From: Oceanospirillaceae bacterium
GTDB lineage: Bacteria > Pseudomonadota > Gammaproteobacteria > Pseudomonadales > Balneatricaceae
Length of the DNA: 48,501 nt
Direction: 5' to 3'
Assembly: GCA_013215445.1 (NCBI GenBank)
Contig: JABSRA010000032.1
Location: 1-48,501 of the forward strand
Every line of letters starts with the position of its first letter. The first letter of the stretch is position 1. Shown piece after piece: positions 21,697 through 30,854 of this stretch. Both the position numbers and the translations under genes were made by a program. The notes beneath the pieces were generated by a model. It made no database searches, was not told where the DNA came from, and was given only the letters and a program-made list of their open reading frames with translations.

Positions 21697-23355
21697 CTAG
21701 CCGATGCGCTTGTATTTAATGCGTTTCGGTTGGTGATCTTTACCGTGACGCTTTTTAAAATCTTCAGCGTATTCCGTATAGTTACCCGTGAAAAAGTTGA
21801 CCTTTGATTCACCTTCAAAAGCGATCATGTGAGTACAGATGCGATCTAGGAACCAGCGATCGTGAGAAATCACCACGGCACATCCAGGGAAGGCCAATAG
21901 GGCTTCTTCCAGAGCGCGCAGTGTCTCGATGTCTAAATCGTTGGTCGGTTCATCGAGCAGTAATACATTGCCACCGCTTTTAATCAACTTGGCTAAATGC
22001 AGGCGATTACGCTCACCTCCTGACAAGTCTCCCACTCTTTTTTGCTGATCAGATCCCTTAAAATTAAAGCGTCCACAGTAGGCGCGAGATGAGGTGGTGT
22101 AGTTGCCGATGGTGATCACATCTTGACCATCGGATAGCTCTTCCCAAACCGTTTTTTCATCATTTAGGCTGCGCGCCTGATCGACGTAGGATAGCTGCAC
22201 TGAGCTACCTATTTTAATCTCACCACTATCCAGTGACTGCTCGCCGTTAATGATCTTGAACAGCGTGGATTTACCGGCACCGTTACCGCCAATAATCCCG
22301 ACAATTGCCCCGGGGGGAATCGTCAGATTAAGATCTTCAAACAGTATTTTGTCGCCAAAAGATTTGCTGGCGTTGCATATTTCTATTACTTGATCACCGA
22401 GTCTTGGTCCCGGTGGAATGTACAAATCTTGTGTTTCGTTGCGTTTTTGAAATTCTTTTGAATTCATTTCTTCAAATTGGCGCAATCTGGCCTTGGACTT
22501 GGCTTGACGGCCTTTTTGCCCCTGCTTAACCCACTCTAGCTCCGCTGCGACGGCTTTGTTGTGGGCCACCTCAGACTTTGCCTCTTGGAGCAGGCGCTGA
22601 TTTTTTTGCTCGAGCCAAGATGAGTAGTTACCCTCATAGGGGATGCCCTGGCCGCGATCAAGCTCTAAAATCCAGCCAGCAGCATTGTCGAGGAAATATC
22701 TATCGTGGGTAATCGCCACCACAGTACCGCTATATTCTTGTAAAAAGCGCTCAATCCAGGCGACTGATTCTGCATCCAAATGGTTGGTAGGCTCATCCAG
22801 CAATAACATGTCTGGCTTGTCTAACAATAATCGACAGAGTGCGACACGGCGGCGCTCTCCACCGGATAAATGCTTAACTTCAGCATCCCAAGGTGGCAGG
22901 CGCATGGCATCGGCGGCGCGCTCGAGCATTATTTGTAAGTTGTGCCCGTCTTTGGCTTCGATCAAGTTTTCAAAGCGCGCTTGTTGCTTGGCTAGCTCAT
23001 CAAAGTCGGCGTCGGGCTCTGCGTATGCCGCGTAAACCGCATCTAATCCGGCGAGTGCCTCTTTTACATCGGCCACTGACTCTTCGATGATATCTTTGAC
23101 CGTTTTTGTCTCATCTAATTGTGGCTCCTGCGGCAGATAGCCGACCTTGATTCCCGGCATAGGCTGAGCTTCACCGATATAGTCTGTGTCTAACCCCGCC
23201 ATAATGCGCAGTAAGGTTGACTTACCAGAACCGTTTAATCCCAGTACGCCGATTTTGGCGCCGGGGAAGAACGAGAGTGAGATGTTTTTCAGAATCTGCC
23301 GTTTGGGCGGAACGATCTTTCCGACACGGTTCATACTGAAGACGTATTGAGCCAT
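21697..23355 (-). CDS. ettA: Energy-dependent translational throttle protein EttA (ABC-F)
   Basis: An ABC-F protein that binds the ribosomal E site and gates entry into the elongation cycle according to ATP/ADP ratio. I use the ATG at 23353-23355 (552 residues, MAQYVFSMNRVGK), which matches the family start and has an AGAGG ribosome site; the longer frame up to 23460 overlaps the upstream gene. Two ABC domains are seen, with Walker A motifs GLNGSGKST and GGNGAGKST, signature LSGGE(R/N)R in both, and LLDEPTNHLD / LLDEPTNDLD Walker B motifs. The Lys/Arg-rich inter-domain linker carries QGRQAKSKARLRQFEE. No membrane segments. It lies 25 bp after the glutaredoxin-like gene. Confidence 0.95.
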   Translation of the reverse strand: MAQYVFSMNRVGKIVPPKRQILKNISLSFFPGAKIGVLGLNGSGKSTLLRIMAGLDTDYIGEAQPMPGIKVGYLPQEPQLDETKTVKDIIEESVADVKEALAGLDAVYAAYAEPDADFDELAKQQARFENLIEAKDGHNLQIMLERAADAMRLPPWDAEVKHLSGGERRRVALCRLLLDKPDMLLLDEPTNHLDAESVAWIERFLQEYSGTVVAITHDRYFLDNAAGWILELDRGQGIPYEGNYSSWLEQKNQRLLQEAKSEVAHNKAVAAELEWVKQGQKGRQAKSKARLRQFEEMNSKEFQKRNETQDLYIPPGPRLGDQVIEICNASKSFGDKILFEDLNLTIPPGAIVGIIGGNGAGKSTLFKIINGEQSLDSGEIKIGSSVQLSYVDQARSLNDEKTVWEELSDGQDVITIGNYTTSSRAYCGRFNFKGSDQQKRVGDLSGGERNRLHLAKLIKSGGNVLLLDEPTNDLDIETLRALEEALLAFPGCAVVISHDRWFLDRICTHMIAFEGESKVNFFTGNYTEYAEDFKKRHGKDHQPKRIKYKRIG

Positions 23356-23380
23356 AATAATTGCCTCTTTAATGGGTGGC

Positions 23381-23755
23381 TTAAATGCTTTTTGGACTAA
23401 ATTGTTGTTCAAGATACTGGATGATGTCAGTGGATTCGTACATCCAGGTAATCTTGCCATCTACCTGCTCAATGCGCAGGCAGGGAGTTTTAATTTTACC
23501 ACCTTGCTCGGCAAGCTCGTTGCGATGCTGGCCGGCAATTTTGGCGTCACGCAGCTCGATATCCAGCGATAAACGTTTCATTGAACGACGCACTTTTACA
23601 CAAAAAGGGCAGGCGGAAAACTGATATAACGCCAGTTTCTCGGTGGCAGAGTCGACATCTTTTTGCTCGTCTATGGCTCTGGTTAATCCCTTGGGAGTGG
23701 TTAAAAAATCAATACTGAGGATGATTCGGCCCAGTAGCCAGCGAATTGCTTTCAT
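23381..23755 (-). CDS. Glutaredoxin/GST N-terminal domain protein with hydrophobic N-terminus
   Basis: A 124-residue thioredoxin-fold protein. The redox motif is CPFC (Cys49 and Cys52), followed by the cis-proline TP pair in KTPCLRIE near residue 90 and a DIIQYLEQQF helix at the C-terminus, which is the glutaredoxin/GST N-terminal pattern. A hydrophobic N-terminal stretch (about 5-18) could anchor it to the membrane. A third Cys directly after the cis-Pro is unusual. It is upstream of and probably cotranscribed with ettA. Substrate unknown. Confidence 0.85.
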   Translation of the reverse strand: MKAIRWLLGRIILSIDFLTTPKGLTRAIDEQKDVDSATEKLALYQFSACPFCVKVRRSMKRLSLDIELRDAKIAGQHRNELAEQGGKIKTPCLRIEQVDGKITWMYESTDIIQYLEQQFSPKSI

Positions 23756-23774
23756 GTATGTTCTCGTATGGGTA

Positions 23775-23790
23775 CGGTTAACGCTAACCG
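23775..23790. repeat. Short inverted repeat upstream of the glutaredoxin-like gene
   Basis: CGGTTA and TAACCG around ACGC, 20 bp before the start codon of the minus-strand gene. It could be an operator or leader hairpin. No regulator is assigned. Confidence 0.3.
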
Positions 23791-23975
23791 CTAAGGTGGA
23801 TAATGGCAGCTATTTTAACGTAAAAGATCAAGTGGATAAATCTTTTTTAGGAGGAGATAGAGTAGGGAGAGTGAATTGCTGAAAATATTAGCACAAAGGA
23901 TGGGTGCAACCGTCAATAAGTGTAAAAAAAGACCAAATATGCCGAGATTAGTGTTATCTGGGAGTGGCAACTAGG

Positions 23976-23981
23976 TATAAT
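23976..23981 (+). promoter_or_regulatory. Candidate -10 box for glyA
   Basis: A perfect TATAAT hexamer. The -35 region at 16-17 bp spacing (around 23954-23959, TTATCT) is a poor match. It is about 258 bp ahead of the glyA start codon, implying a long untranslated leader if it is used. Confidence 0.35.
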
Positions 23982-24239
23982 GTGCAGCTTGAATAAGCCG
24001 CTGGTTAGCAGTGTTTATTCAGTGGGAACAGATAGCCCGAACCTTACAGGCTATAGCTGGTGGGCAGCTTGCTACTGTTGTTTACAGGCTTTTATTGCCA
24101 TGTCACTGGACAGATCAATACGCAGTTCAGTCGCAGGGGTCTGTACAACCATTAGCCTCGCTATTATCACGGCTTTGCAGGTAATGTACGGGATAGATTA
24201 TTTAGGTGCTTAACGGCGAATATTGCAGGGGATGGGGTT

Positions 24240-25493
24240 ATGTTTAGCAAAGAAATGTCAATTGAAAGTTACGATAAAGACCTGTGGGAGGCGATGTGCT
24301 CTGAAGAGCAACGCCAGGAAGAGCACATTGAACTAATTGCCTCTGAAAACTACACTAGCCCAAGGGTGATGCAGGCTCAAGGCTCTGGCTTAACCAATAA
24401 ATATGCCGAAGGTTACCCTGCGAAACGCTACTACGGCGGTTGTGAATATGTTGATATTGTCGAGCAACTCGCGATTGACCGTGCTAAAGAATTGTTTGGT
24501 GTCAGTTACGCCAATGTGCAGCCGCACTCTGGATCTCAGGCTAATGCCGCTGTGTATATGGCTCTTTGTAAGCCTGGTGATACGATACTGGGTATGAGCT
24601 TGGCCCACGGTGGTCATTTGACTCACGGTGCCGCGGTTTCTTTTTCAGGGCGTATTTATAATGCCATTCAGTACGGATTACATCCTGATACCGGTAGGAT
24701 TGATTACGATGAGGTCGAGCGTCTGGCAGTAGAACACCAGCCAAAGATGATCGTCGCCGGTTTTTCTGCCTACTCGCAAATTGTCGATTGGCAGCGTTTT
24801 AGAGAAATTGCCGATAAAGTGGGTGCCTATCTGTTTGTCGATATGGCCCACGTTGCCGGTTTGGTTGCCGCGGGTGTTTATCCCACGCCAGTGCCTTTTG
24901 CCGATGTAGTGACAACCACGACGCACAAAACCTTAGGCGGTCCCCGCGGTGGTTTGATCCTGGCAAATGCCGATGAAGCGCTGGCGAAAAAGTTAAACTT
25001 TGCTGTTTTCCCCGAGTCTCAAGGTGGTCCGCTGATGCATGTGATCGCCGCCAAAGCGGTCTGCTTTAAAGAGGCGATGGAACCTGAATATAAAGAATAT
25101 CAACAGCAGGTCGTGCTCAATGCTCAGAGAATGGCAGAAGTATTTATAGAGCGCGGTATCAACGTCGTTTCCGGTGGTACTGAAAACCATTTGTTCCTGG
25201 TTGATTTAATCGGCAAGGAATACTCAGGTAAAGATGCAGATGCAGCGCTGGGCCGGGCAAATATCACGGTAAACAAAAACTCCGTGCCTAACGATCCTCG
25301 CTCTCCGTTTGTTACCTCGGGATTGCGTATCGGCTCACCCGCCATCACCCGTCGCGGTTTTAACGCTGATGATGCGGCGCAGCTGACTCATTGGGTGTGT
25401 GATGTATTAGATAACATGGGCGATGAAGCTGTGATTGCACGTGTTAAGCAGCAAGTGTTGGGTATTTGTAAGCGCCTTCCCGTTTACCAGTAA
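24240..25493 (+). CDS. glyA: Serine hydroxymethyltransferase
   Basis: A PLP enzyme that interconverts serine and glycine while charging tetrahydrofolate with a one-carbon unit; 417 residues, the same as E. coli GlyA. The PLP lysine lies in [14 protein letters not shown] near residue 229. [10 protein letters not shown] near 31 and the [15 protein letters not shown] motif (about 54-68) are family signatures. The ATG at 24240 has a purine-rich AGGGGATGGGG just upstream; Met6 is a possible alternative. A strong terminator follows, so the gene is probably monocistronic, and glycine/alanine-type symporters lie downstream. Confidence 0.98.
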   Translation: MFSKEMSIESYDKDLWEAMCSEEQRQEEHIELIASENYTSPRVMQAQGSGLTNKYAEGYPAKRYYGGCEYVDIVEQLAIDRAKELFGVSYANVQPHSGSQANAAVYMALCKPGDTILGMSLAHGGHLTHGAAVSFSGRIYNAIQYGLHPDTGRIDYDEVERLAVEHQPKMIVAGFSAYSQIVDWQRFREIADKVGAYLFVDMAHVAGLVAAGVYPTPVPFADVVTTTTHKTLGGPRGGLILANADEALAKKLNFAVFPESQGGPLMHVIAAKAVCFKEAMEPEYKEYQQQVVLNAQRMAEVFIERGINVVSGGTENHLFLVDLIGKEYSGKDADAALGRANITVNKNSVPNDPRSPFVTSGLRIGSPAITRRGFNADDAAQLTHWVCDVLDNMGDEAVIARVKQQVLGICKRLPVYQ

Positions 25494-25507
25494 CTAGCAA
25501 ATTAACC

Positions 25508-25535
25508 AAAGGCGCTTTTAGAGCGCCTTTTTTTT
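25508..25535 (+). terminator. Rho-independent terminator after glyA
   Basis: AAAGGCGCT and AGCGCCTTT form a perfect 9-bp stem around TTTAG, running into a T-tract that ends at 25535. It lies 14 bp after the glyA stop. Confidence 0.92.
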
Positions 25536-26104
25536 GCATAAATTTTGGCTATTAATGCCACACAGTTGAGTGGTCATAGTGCGGGTCGGTTAGATGCCGA
25601 ATTGAAAGAGCGAACGGTAAATGTTTGGTAGGCTGCAGCTAATGAGTGACCATGCAGAAACAGCTGTCTACTGCGTAGGCTCCACCTGCTAACCAGTAGA
25701 TGTGGTTATTTGGGGTGATCAAACGCGTATATCGACTATCGAACCCCTCAAGCCATTGCTACCTCCTCGCTACGACCTTGTTTTTGAATGATCACTCACT
25801 AGTCGTCGCACGCCGGTATAACAAAGGGTACAAATAATTTCCAATAGATGTGCTGTTACTCGGATTTAGGCTTTTGCTAGTTTTTTTATTGGGTCGAACA
25901 CTACCAGCAATATATTGGGTAGGTTGTTCAGGTTATTTTTTATAATCATGGGTTTTTTAAATGCCAGAGTAGCTGTATGCAGCAAATTATCCTGAAATAA
26001 TAAAATGCTTGCTGTTGTATGGATATAAAGGGTGTGTGTCTGTATGATTCGGGCGCGTTTTTATCGCTGCTATTTGGTCGCACTATACACTTTGGAAAAT
26101 ATAT
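25536..26104. other. Intergenic region between glyA and the first symporter
   Basis: About 570 bp without a supportable gene. It contains the inverted dispersed repeat at 25651-25680. The part nearest the symporter is AT-rich and must carry its promoter, but no clear -35/-10 pair was seen. Because glycine riboswitches often precede this transporter family, I looked for the tandem aptamer motifs and did not find them. Confidence 0.5.
25651..25680 (-). repeat. Dispersed ~30-bp repeat, copy 4, inverted, downstream of glyA
   Basis: On the minus strand it reads GCCTACGCAGTAG then ACAGCTGTTTCTGCATG, matching copy 3 (18526-18555) at 27 of 30 positions. The flanking CTGGTTAGCAG on the same strand has no clear counterpart in the other copies. 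Confidence 0.6.
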
Positions 26105-27649
26105 ATGAACAGCATTAAATTTGTAATCTCAATGTTAATGTTAGCTTGGGCTAATCGAGCAGCAGCAGAGGATGAAGCCAGTAGTTTTGCCGGTGTGATA
26201 GGGCAGATCAGCTCAAGGGTTGATGGTTTTTTTAAAGAGTACTTAAATGGATTCGTTGAACTGGTTTTTTTTAGCGTCCCTGTAGACGGAACACAGTTCC
26301 CGCTGATTGTTGGTTGGCTGGTGTTGGCAGCGATCATCTTTACCTGGTATTTTGGTTTTATTCAAGTTCGCAAAGCGAAATTGGCCATTGATATTGTGCG
26401 TGGTAAATACACAGATCCGAACAGTACAAATGAGGGCGAGGTCTCACACTTCCAAGCGCTAGCCACGGCGTTGTCGGGCACCATAGGTCTGGGTAATATT
26501 GCGGGGGTTGGTGTCGCCTTGGCGATCGGTGGCCCAGGTGCGACATTTTGGATGGTTTTGTGTGGCTTGCTGGGCATGGCATCTAAATTTTGTGAGTGTA
26601 CCCTGGGCGTTAAGTATCGAGTGGTGCTGCCATCGGGCGCAGTGTCTGGCGGTCCAATGTATTATTTGCGTGACGGTATGGCAGAAATCGGTTTTGCTGG
26701 TTTAGGCAAAGTACTGGCGGTAGGTTTTGCTCTGATGTGCATATTAGGCTCCTTAGGTGGCGGCAATATGTTCCAGGCCAACCAGGCACACGCGATGCTC
26801 ACATATGCGTTCGGTGTTCCCGCTGAATATGGACTGTTGACAGGACTGGTACTTGCCGGATTGGTTTTTGCCGTCATCAGTGGTGGCATGACTGCAATTT
26901 CAGCGGTGACAGAAAAAATAGTTCCCTGGATGGGGGTACTCTATGTGGGCATGTCGGTGGTGGTAATCGGTGCTAATCTCGATCAAATTAGTGCGGCGTT
27001 TAGTGCTATTTTCAGCGGAGCTTTCACCGGTGCTGGCGTGGCCGGTGGTTTTATTGGTGCGTTAATTCAAGGGCTGAAGCGCGCGACTTTTTCAAATGAG
27101 GCGGGTATAGGTTCCGCTGCCATCGCGCACTCAGCGGTTAAAACGAAAGAGCCGGTAACCGAGGGGCTAGTCGCACTGCTAGAGCCTTTTATTGATACCG
27201 TTATCATCTGTACGATGACGGCGCTGGTGATTACGATCGCCGGGCTAAATACTGCGCCTTTTGATGGCGAGGCTCTGACGGGTGTCACCCTGACAGCGGC
27301 TTCGTTTACCAGTACGGCGGATATTTTTAAATACCTGTTGGCTTTCGCCGTGATCTTATTTGCCTTTTCAACCATGATCTCCTGGTCTTATTATGGGCTA
27401 AAAGCTTGGACATTCCTGTTCGGCGAAGGTAGAGGCTGTGAAATGGTGTTTAAAGCTATTTTTTGTGTGTTTATCGTCATCGGGGCAACTATCCAGTTCG
27501 GTGCCGTTATCGATTTTTCCGATGCGGCTATTTTTGCCATGTCTATTTTTAATATCATCGGCCTGTATTTCCTGATGCCTATTGTTAAACGTGAATTAAA
27601 GATGTTTATCGCTAAAGTGGATTCAGGGGCGATAAAAAAGTTTGATTGA
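26105..27649 (+). CDS. Sodium:alanine/glycine symporter family protein (AGCS), first of two
   Basis: A 514-residue inner-membrane transporter of the alanine-or-glycine:cation symporter family. Family motifs include the FQALATALSGTIGLGNIAGV segment near residue 117, GGPGATFWM, and the GLKRATFSNEAGIGSAAIAH block near 325. About ten further hydrophobic segments are visible. Unlike short members, it carries an extra N-terminal part: a signal-like stretch ending at AAAED (residues 18-22), then an amphipathic segment before the first core membrane helix (about 63-84). It has a close paralogue 180 bp downstream. Substrate could be alanine, glycine or another small neutral amino acid. Confidence 0.93.
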   Translation: MNSIKFVISMLMLAWANRAAAEDEASSFAGVIGQISSRVDGFFKEYLNGFVELVFFSVPVDGTQFPLIVGWLVLAAIIFTWYFGFIQVRKAKLAIDIVRGKYTDPNSTNEGEVSHFQALATALSGTIGLGNIAGVGVALAIGGPGATFWMVLCGLLGMASKFCECTLGVKYRVVLPSGAVSGGPMYYLRDGMAEIGFAGLGKVLAVGFALMCILGSLGGGNMFQANQAHAMLTYAFGVPAEYGLLTGLVLAGLVFAVISGGMTAISAVTEKIVPWMGVLYVGMSVVVIGANLDQISAAFSAIFSGAFTGAGVAGGFIGALIQGLKRATFSNEAGIGSAAIAHSAVKTKEPVTEGLVALLEPFIDTVIICTMTALVITIAGLNTAPFDGEALTGVTLTAASFTSTADIFKYLLAFAVILFAFSTMISWSYYGLKAWTFLFGEGRGCEMVFKAIFCVFIVIGATIQFGAVIDFSDAAIFAMSIFNIIGLYFLMPIVKRELKMFIAKVDSGAIKKFD

Positions 27650-27829
27650 GTGCCTTTAGCTAATGACAGCTCGCAGCTAGTGGTTTTGCTGCGAAATACT
27701 GTTTAGTTTTTTTCTGAACTATGAACTTAACGTGAATACAGTTAGACATTCTTCGAGACTGAATTTATGATGCAGTGGTCATGCACGTAAACGAATAAAA
27801 AAAACCTTAATACAAACCATGGTGAAACT

Positions 27830-29371
27830 ATGATTAAAATAACGCAATTTCTCGCTGCTGTGCTGCTGATGTTTAGCACATCAGTATTTGCAGAAGAATC
27901 AGCAAGCTTCAAAGAAACTATCAGTGCTATCAGTAAAGGGGTCGATAGTTTTTTTAACGATTATACAGGCTGGTTCGTCAGTGCTGTATTCAAAAGTGTA
28001 CCGATTGGAGAGGCTAACTTTCCACTCATCGTGGGTTGGCTGCTGCTCGCGGCGGCAATATTTACCGTGTATTTTGGCTTTATTCAATTTAGACGTGCCG
28101 GTATGGCCATTGATATCGTTAAAGGAAAATATACCGACCCGAACGCGCAAGATGAAGGTGAAGTTTCTCACTTTCAGGCTTTAACTACGGCTCTGTCTGG
28201 CACTGTGGGTTTAGGTAATATCGCCGGTGTCGGTGCAGCGCTGGCGATCGGTGGCCCAGGGGCAACATTTTGGATGATAATTTGCGGTCTGTTGGGTATG
28301 GCTTCAAAATTCTGTGAGTGTACGCTCGGGGTTAAATATCGAACTGTTTTACCCTCAGGTGCTATTTCTGGTGGGCCTATGTACTATCTCAGCCAAGGCC
28401 TAGAGCAGCGCGGTTTAGGTGGTTTAGGTAAGTTCCTTGCCGTTGGTTTTGCGCTGATGTGTATTCTGGGCTCCTTTGGTGGTGGCAACATGTTCCAGGC
28501 TAACCAGGCACATGCCATGCTAACTTATGCCTTTGATGTGCCTAGTGAGTACGGTGTTATTACCGGTTTGGTGCTCGCTGCACTGGTGTTTTCGGTCATT
28601 GTCGGTGGCATGCCCTCAATTGCCTCCGTGACGGAAAAAATCGTACCTTGGATGGCGGTCTTGTATGTGGGGATGGCGGTGATCGTTATCGGCGCAAACC
28701 TCGATCAACTGGGGGCGGCTATTTCCGCGATATTTGAAGGTGCCTTTACCGGTGCGGGTGTGGTCGGTGGCTTTATCGGCGCACTGATTCAGGGGCTAAA
28801 ACGCGCCACATTCTCCAACGAAGCGGGGGTCGGTTCCGCTGCAATCGCTCACTCTGCGGTAAAGACCAAAGAGCCAATTACTGAAGGTTTAGTCTCGCTA
28901 CTAGAGCCCTTCATTGATACGGTCGTTATCTGTACTATGACCGCATTGGTGATCACGATTGCCGGTCTAAATGCCGGGCCATTTGATGGAACGGGTCTAA
29001 CGGGTGTGACACTGACGGCGGCGTCTTTCACTGAAACGGCAGAAGTATTTAAGTATTTTCTGGCGCTAGCGGTTATATTGTTTGCGTTTTCCACCATGAT
29101 TTCCTGGTCATATTACGGGCTAAAGGCTTGGACTTACCTATTTGGTGAGGGCGCTAAGACTGAGTTGATCTTTAAAGTATTGTTCTGCTTCTTTGTCGTA
29201 GTGGGTGCAACGATTCAGTTCGGTGCGGTTATCGACTTCTCTGACGCGGCTATTTTTGCCATGTCTATCTTCAATATTGCGGGTTTGTACTTGTTGATGC
29301 CCGTGGTGAAGAAAGAGCTCAAGTCTTTCATTGCCAGAGTCTACTCAGGTGAGATTAAAAGGTTCGACTAA
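27830..29371 (+). CDS. Sodium:alanine/glycine symporter family protein (AGCS), second of two
   Basis: A 513-residue paralogue of the preceding gene, identical in architecture: signal-like N-terminus ending VFAEE (about 18-22), then the AGCS core with FQALTTALSGTVGLGNIAGV and GLKRATFSNEAGVGSAAIAH. The two proteins align along their full length with only scattered substitutions, most of them in the first 45 residues and in a few loops, so a tandem duplication is the simple explanation. The ATG at 27830 is preceded by TGGTGAA. A terminator follows the second gene but not, as far as I can see, the first; the 180-bp gap could carry a separate promoter. Confidence 0.93.
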   Translation: MIKITQFLAAVLLMFSTSVFAEESASFKETISAISKGVDSFFNDYTGWFVSAVFKSVPIGEANFPLIVGWLLLAAAIFTVYFGFIQFRRAGMAIDIVKGKYTDPNAQDEGEVSHFQALTTALSGTVGLGNIAGVGAALAIGGPGATFWMIICGLLGMASKFCECTLGVKYRTVLPSGAISGGPMYYLSQGLEQRGLGGLGKFLAVGFALMCILGSFGGGNMFQANQAHAMLTYAFDVPSEYGVITGLVLAALVFSVIVGGMPSIASVTEKIVPWMAVLYVGMAVIVIGANLDQLGAAISAIFEGAFTGAGVVGGFIGALIQGLKRATFSNEAGVGSAAIAHSAVKTKEPITEGLVSLLEPFIDTVVICTMTALVITIAGLNAGPFDGTGLTGVTLTAASFTETAEVFKYFLALAVILFAFSTMISWSYYGLKAWTYLFGEGAKTELIFKVLFCFFVVVGATIQFGAVIDFSDAAIFAMSIFNIAGLYLLMPVVKKELKSFIARVYSGEIKRFD

Positions 29372-29390
29372 GCGGTTAAAATAGCTTTTT

Positions 29391-29414
29391 AAAACCCGCT
29401 CAGGCGGGTTTTTT
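29391..29414 (+). terminator. Rho-independent terminator after the second symporter
   Basis: AAAACCCGC and GCGGGTTTT form a perfect 9-bp stem around TCAG, with further T. It begins 19 bp after the stop codon. Confidence 0.9.
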
Positions 29415-29457
29415 ACTTTATCCAAGGCCGGATACAGATGTTGTAAAGGGAGGTATG

Positions 29458-30024
29458 ATGAACGAGCCGATAAGTTGCGAAATTAAATTAGAGCGCACAT
29501 TGATCCAAGACGGTCCTAAGTTTCTATCCCATAAATTGATAGTAGCTGAACAAGTGGCCTACCTTAAACCGACCATTAGTGCGATGCTGTTTTGCTTTGT
29601 CTATATAGTGGTCGGCTTTTTTTTGATTTCACTGGCGAGTTATATTTTGCTGCATTCGCAAAAAATGGACTTGGCTATTTTTGTGGGCGGCTTCGGTATC
29701 GCCATTTTCACTTTTGGAGTGTCTTTAATGCAACCTTTTTTAAAGCGGGCAAGTTTTGATAAAAACAGTCAGTTGTTCGATAATAAAAGGGATCGAAAAG
29801 TCAAACTCGAACACATAATCTCGCTGCAAATCAACAATAAGATGGTGGTGCGTAAACAGGCGTTAAGCTATTACTGTTACGAGCTAAATATGTTGACCAA
29901 GCATGGCCGCAGAATCAATATTTTAAATCATAACAATTTTGAACAATTGAATAGTGACGCCGGGGCACTCGCCGCTTTTTTACAAGTGCCATTGAGTGAT
30001 TATAGGCGCAAAATTATTCTCTAA
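29458..30024 (+). CDS. Two-TM membrane protein, unknown function
   Basis: I do not recognise this protein (188 residues from the second ATG at 29458). The strong ribosome site AAGGGAGG ends at 29453, which favours 29458 over the ATG at 29455. Two adjacent membrane segments at about residues 41-65 and 72-95 form a hairpin; the following part (about 105-188) is hydrophilic and looks beta-rich. The layout, two membrane helices followed by a region with alternating strands and an IISLQI-type motif, recalls bacterial PH-like membrane proteins, but that is a weak inference. It stands alone between the symporter terminator and nrdR. Confidence 0.75.
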   Translation: MNEPISCEIKLERTLIQDGPKFLSHKLIVAEQVAYLKPTISAMLFCFVYIVVGFFLISLASYILLHSQKMDLAIFVGGFGIAIFTFGVSLMQPFLKRASFDKNSQLFDNKRDRKVKLEHIISLQINNKMVVRKQALSYYCYELNMLTKHGRRINILNHNNFEQLNSDAGALAAFLQVPLSDYRRKIIL

Positions 30025-30366
30025 TATCAACACCCAGCAGTGTCAATACAGGGTAAAATGTAATCAGCGCATGCAGGTTTTCGTTGCGAGGTAGAGAAAA
30101 ATGAGTGCTGATAATATCTTTTTCGCTTGGCGTGCACTGTTTCGCGCGCCAAATAAAATCACCCGCGCACTCGCAGAAGTGCCACCGCGCCCGTGTGTTT
30201 ACATCAACATAATAATATAATCTTATCTATTGGGCGCACAGCTACCCAGTTCAAGGTAACTGAGGTACAATGGCGCGCTTATATTGAAATATATGCCCTC
30301 ATATTTGTTGGGTTTTTTGTATCTATTTGATAACTAACAAATCGCTCTTTCTGACAGGATTTTATT
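30025..30366. other. Intergenic region upstream of nrdR
   Basis: 342 bp containing the possible 39-codon ORF at 30101-30220. The remainder towards nrdR is AT-rich (TATATT-like stretches near 30280-30310) and probably carries the nrdR/rib promoter. No FMN riboswitch motif was found here or elsewhere ahead of the rib genes. Confidence 0.45.
30101..30220 (+). CDS. Possible 39-residue protein
   Basis: An ATG at 30101 follows a good GAGGTAGAG ribosome site by four bases and opens a 39-codon frame ending at TAA (30218-30220). The product starts MSADNIFFAWRALFRAPNK, is basic in the middle, and ends with a Pro-rich turn and an Ile-rich tail. I do not recognise it. Support is the ribosome site and amphipathic composition only; it could be chance. 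Confidence 0.3.
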   Translation: MSADNIFFAWRALFRAPNKITRALAEVPPRPCVYINIII

Positions 30367-30846
30367 ATGCATTGTCCCTTCTGCACTGCGGTAGACACAA
30401 AAGTTGTCGACTCTCGATTAGTTGCCGATGGGCAGCAAGTACGACGTCGTCGAGAGTGTGTCTCCTGTCATGAACGTTATTCAACTTTTGAAATCGCCGA
30501 ACTCTTAATGCCTAGGTTGCTTAAATCTGATGGCTCTAGTCAGCCTTTTGATGAAAGCAAATTACGTGCGGGTATTTTACGGGCGCTGGAGAAACGTCCG
30601 GTTAGTCTCGAGCAAATTGAAGCGTTACTCAATCGGGTAAAATTGAAAATTCGCTCCTCTGGAGACAGAGAAGTACCTGCTCGGTCCATTGGTGAAGCTG
30701 TCATGTCAGAGCTAAGCAAACTAGACCAAGTGGCCTTCGTGCGTTTCGCCTCTGTTTATCGAAGTTTTGAAGATGTCAGTGAATTCAAAACAGAAATTGA
30801 TAAATTAGTCAAAGAAACCGCAATTTCCTCAGATCAGCTAAACTAG
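30367..30846 (+). CDS. nrdR: Transcriptional repressor NrdR
   Basis: A nucleotide-sensing repressor of ribonucleotide reductase genes; 159 residues as usual. The N-terminal zinc ribbon has Cys3, Cys6, Cys31 and Cys34, with the [17 protein letters not shown] block. The ATP-cone domain spans about residues 49-139 and binds ATP/dATP. The ATG at 30367 is preceded by ACAGGAT. nrdR heads the conserved cluster with ribD eight bp downstream; no ribonucleotide reductase gene lies in this window, so its targets are elsewhere. Confidence 0.97.
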   Translation: MHCPFCTAVDTKVVDSRLVADGQQVRRRRECVSCHERYSTFEIAELLMPRLLKSDGSSQPFDESKLRAGILRALEKRPVSLEQIEALLNRVKLKIRSSGDREVPARSIGEAVMSELSKLDQVAFVRFASVYRSFEDVSEFKTEIDKLVKETAISSDQLN

Positions 30847-30854
30847 CCTAGCTC

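Larger units (their letters stand above)
23756..24239. other. Intergenic region and long leader of glyA
   Basis: This 484-bp gap is divergent between the glutaredoxin-like gene and glyA. A 77-codon frame at 23980-24213 lacks a ribosome site and homology I recognise, so I do not call it. Two possible hairpins follow the candidate promoter: AATAAGC...GTTTATT (about 23984-24011) and ATAGCC...GGCTAT (about 24030-24054). If transcription begins near 23988, the glyA leader is about 250 nt. I did not find the motifs of the glycine or SAM riboswitches. Confidence 0.5.

Noticed and set aside
23980..24213. 77-codon plus-strand frame upstream of glyA
   Set aside because: It starts within the candidate promoter (its ATG overlaps TATAAT), has no ribosome site, and its composition (many Cys, Ser, Trp) is not protein-like.
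25536..26104. Glycine riboswitch ahead of the first symporter
   Set aside because: The conserved aptamer motifs were looked for and not found.
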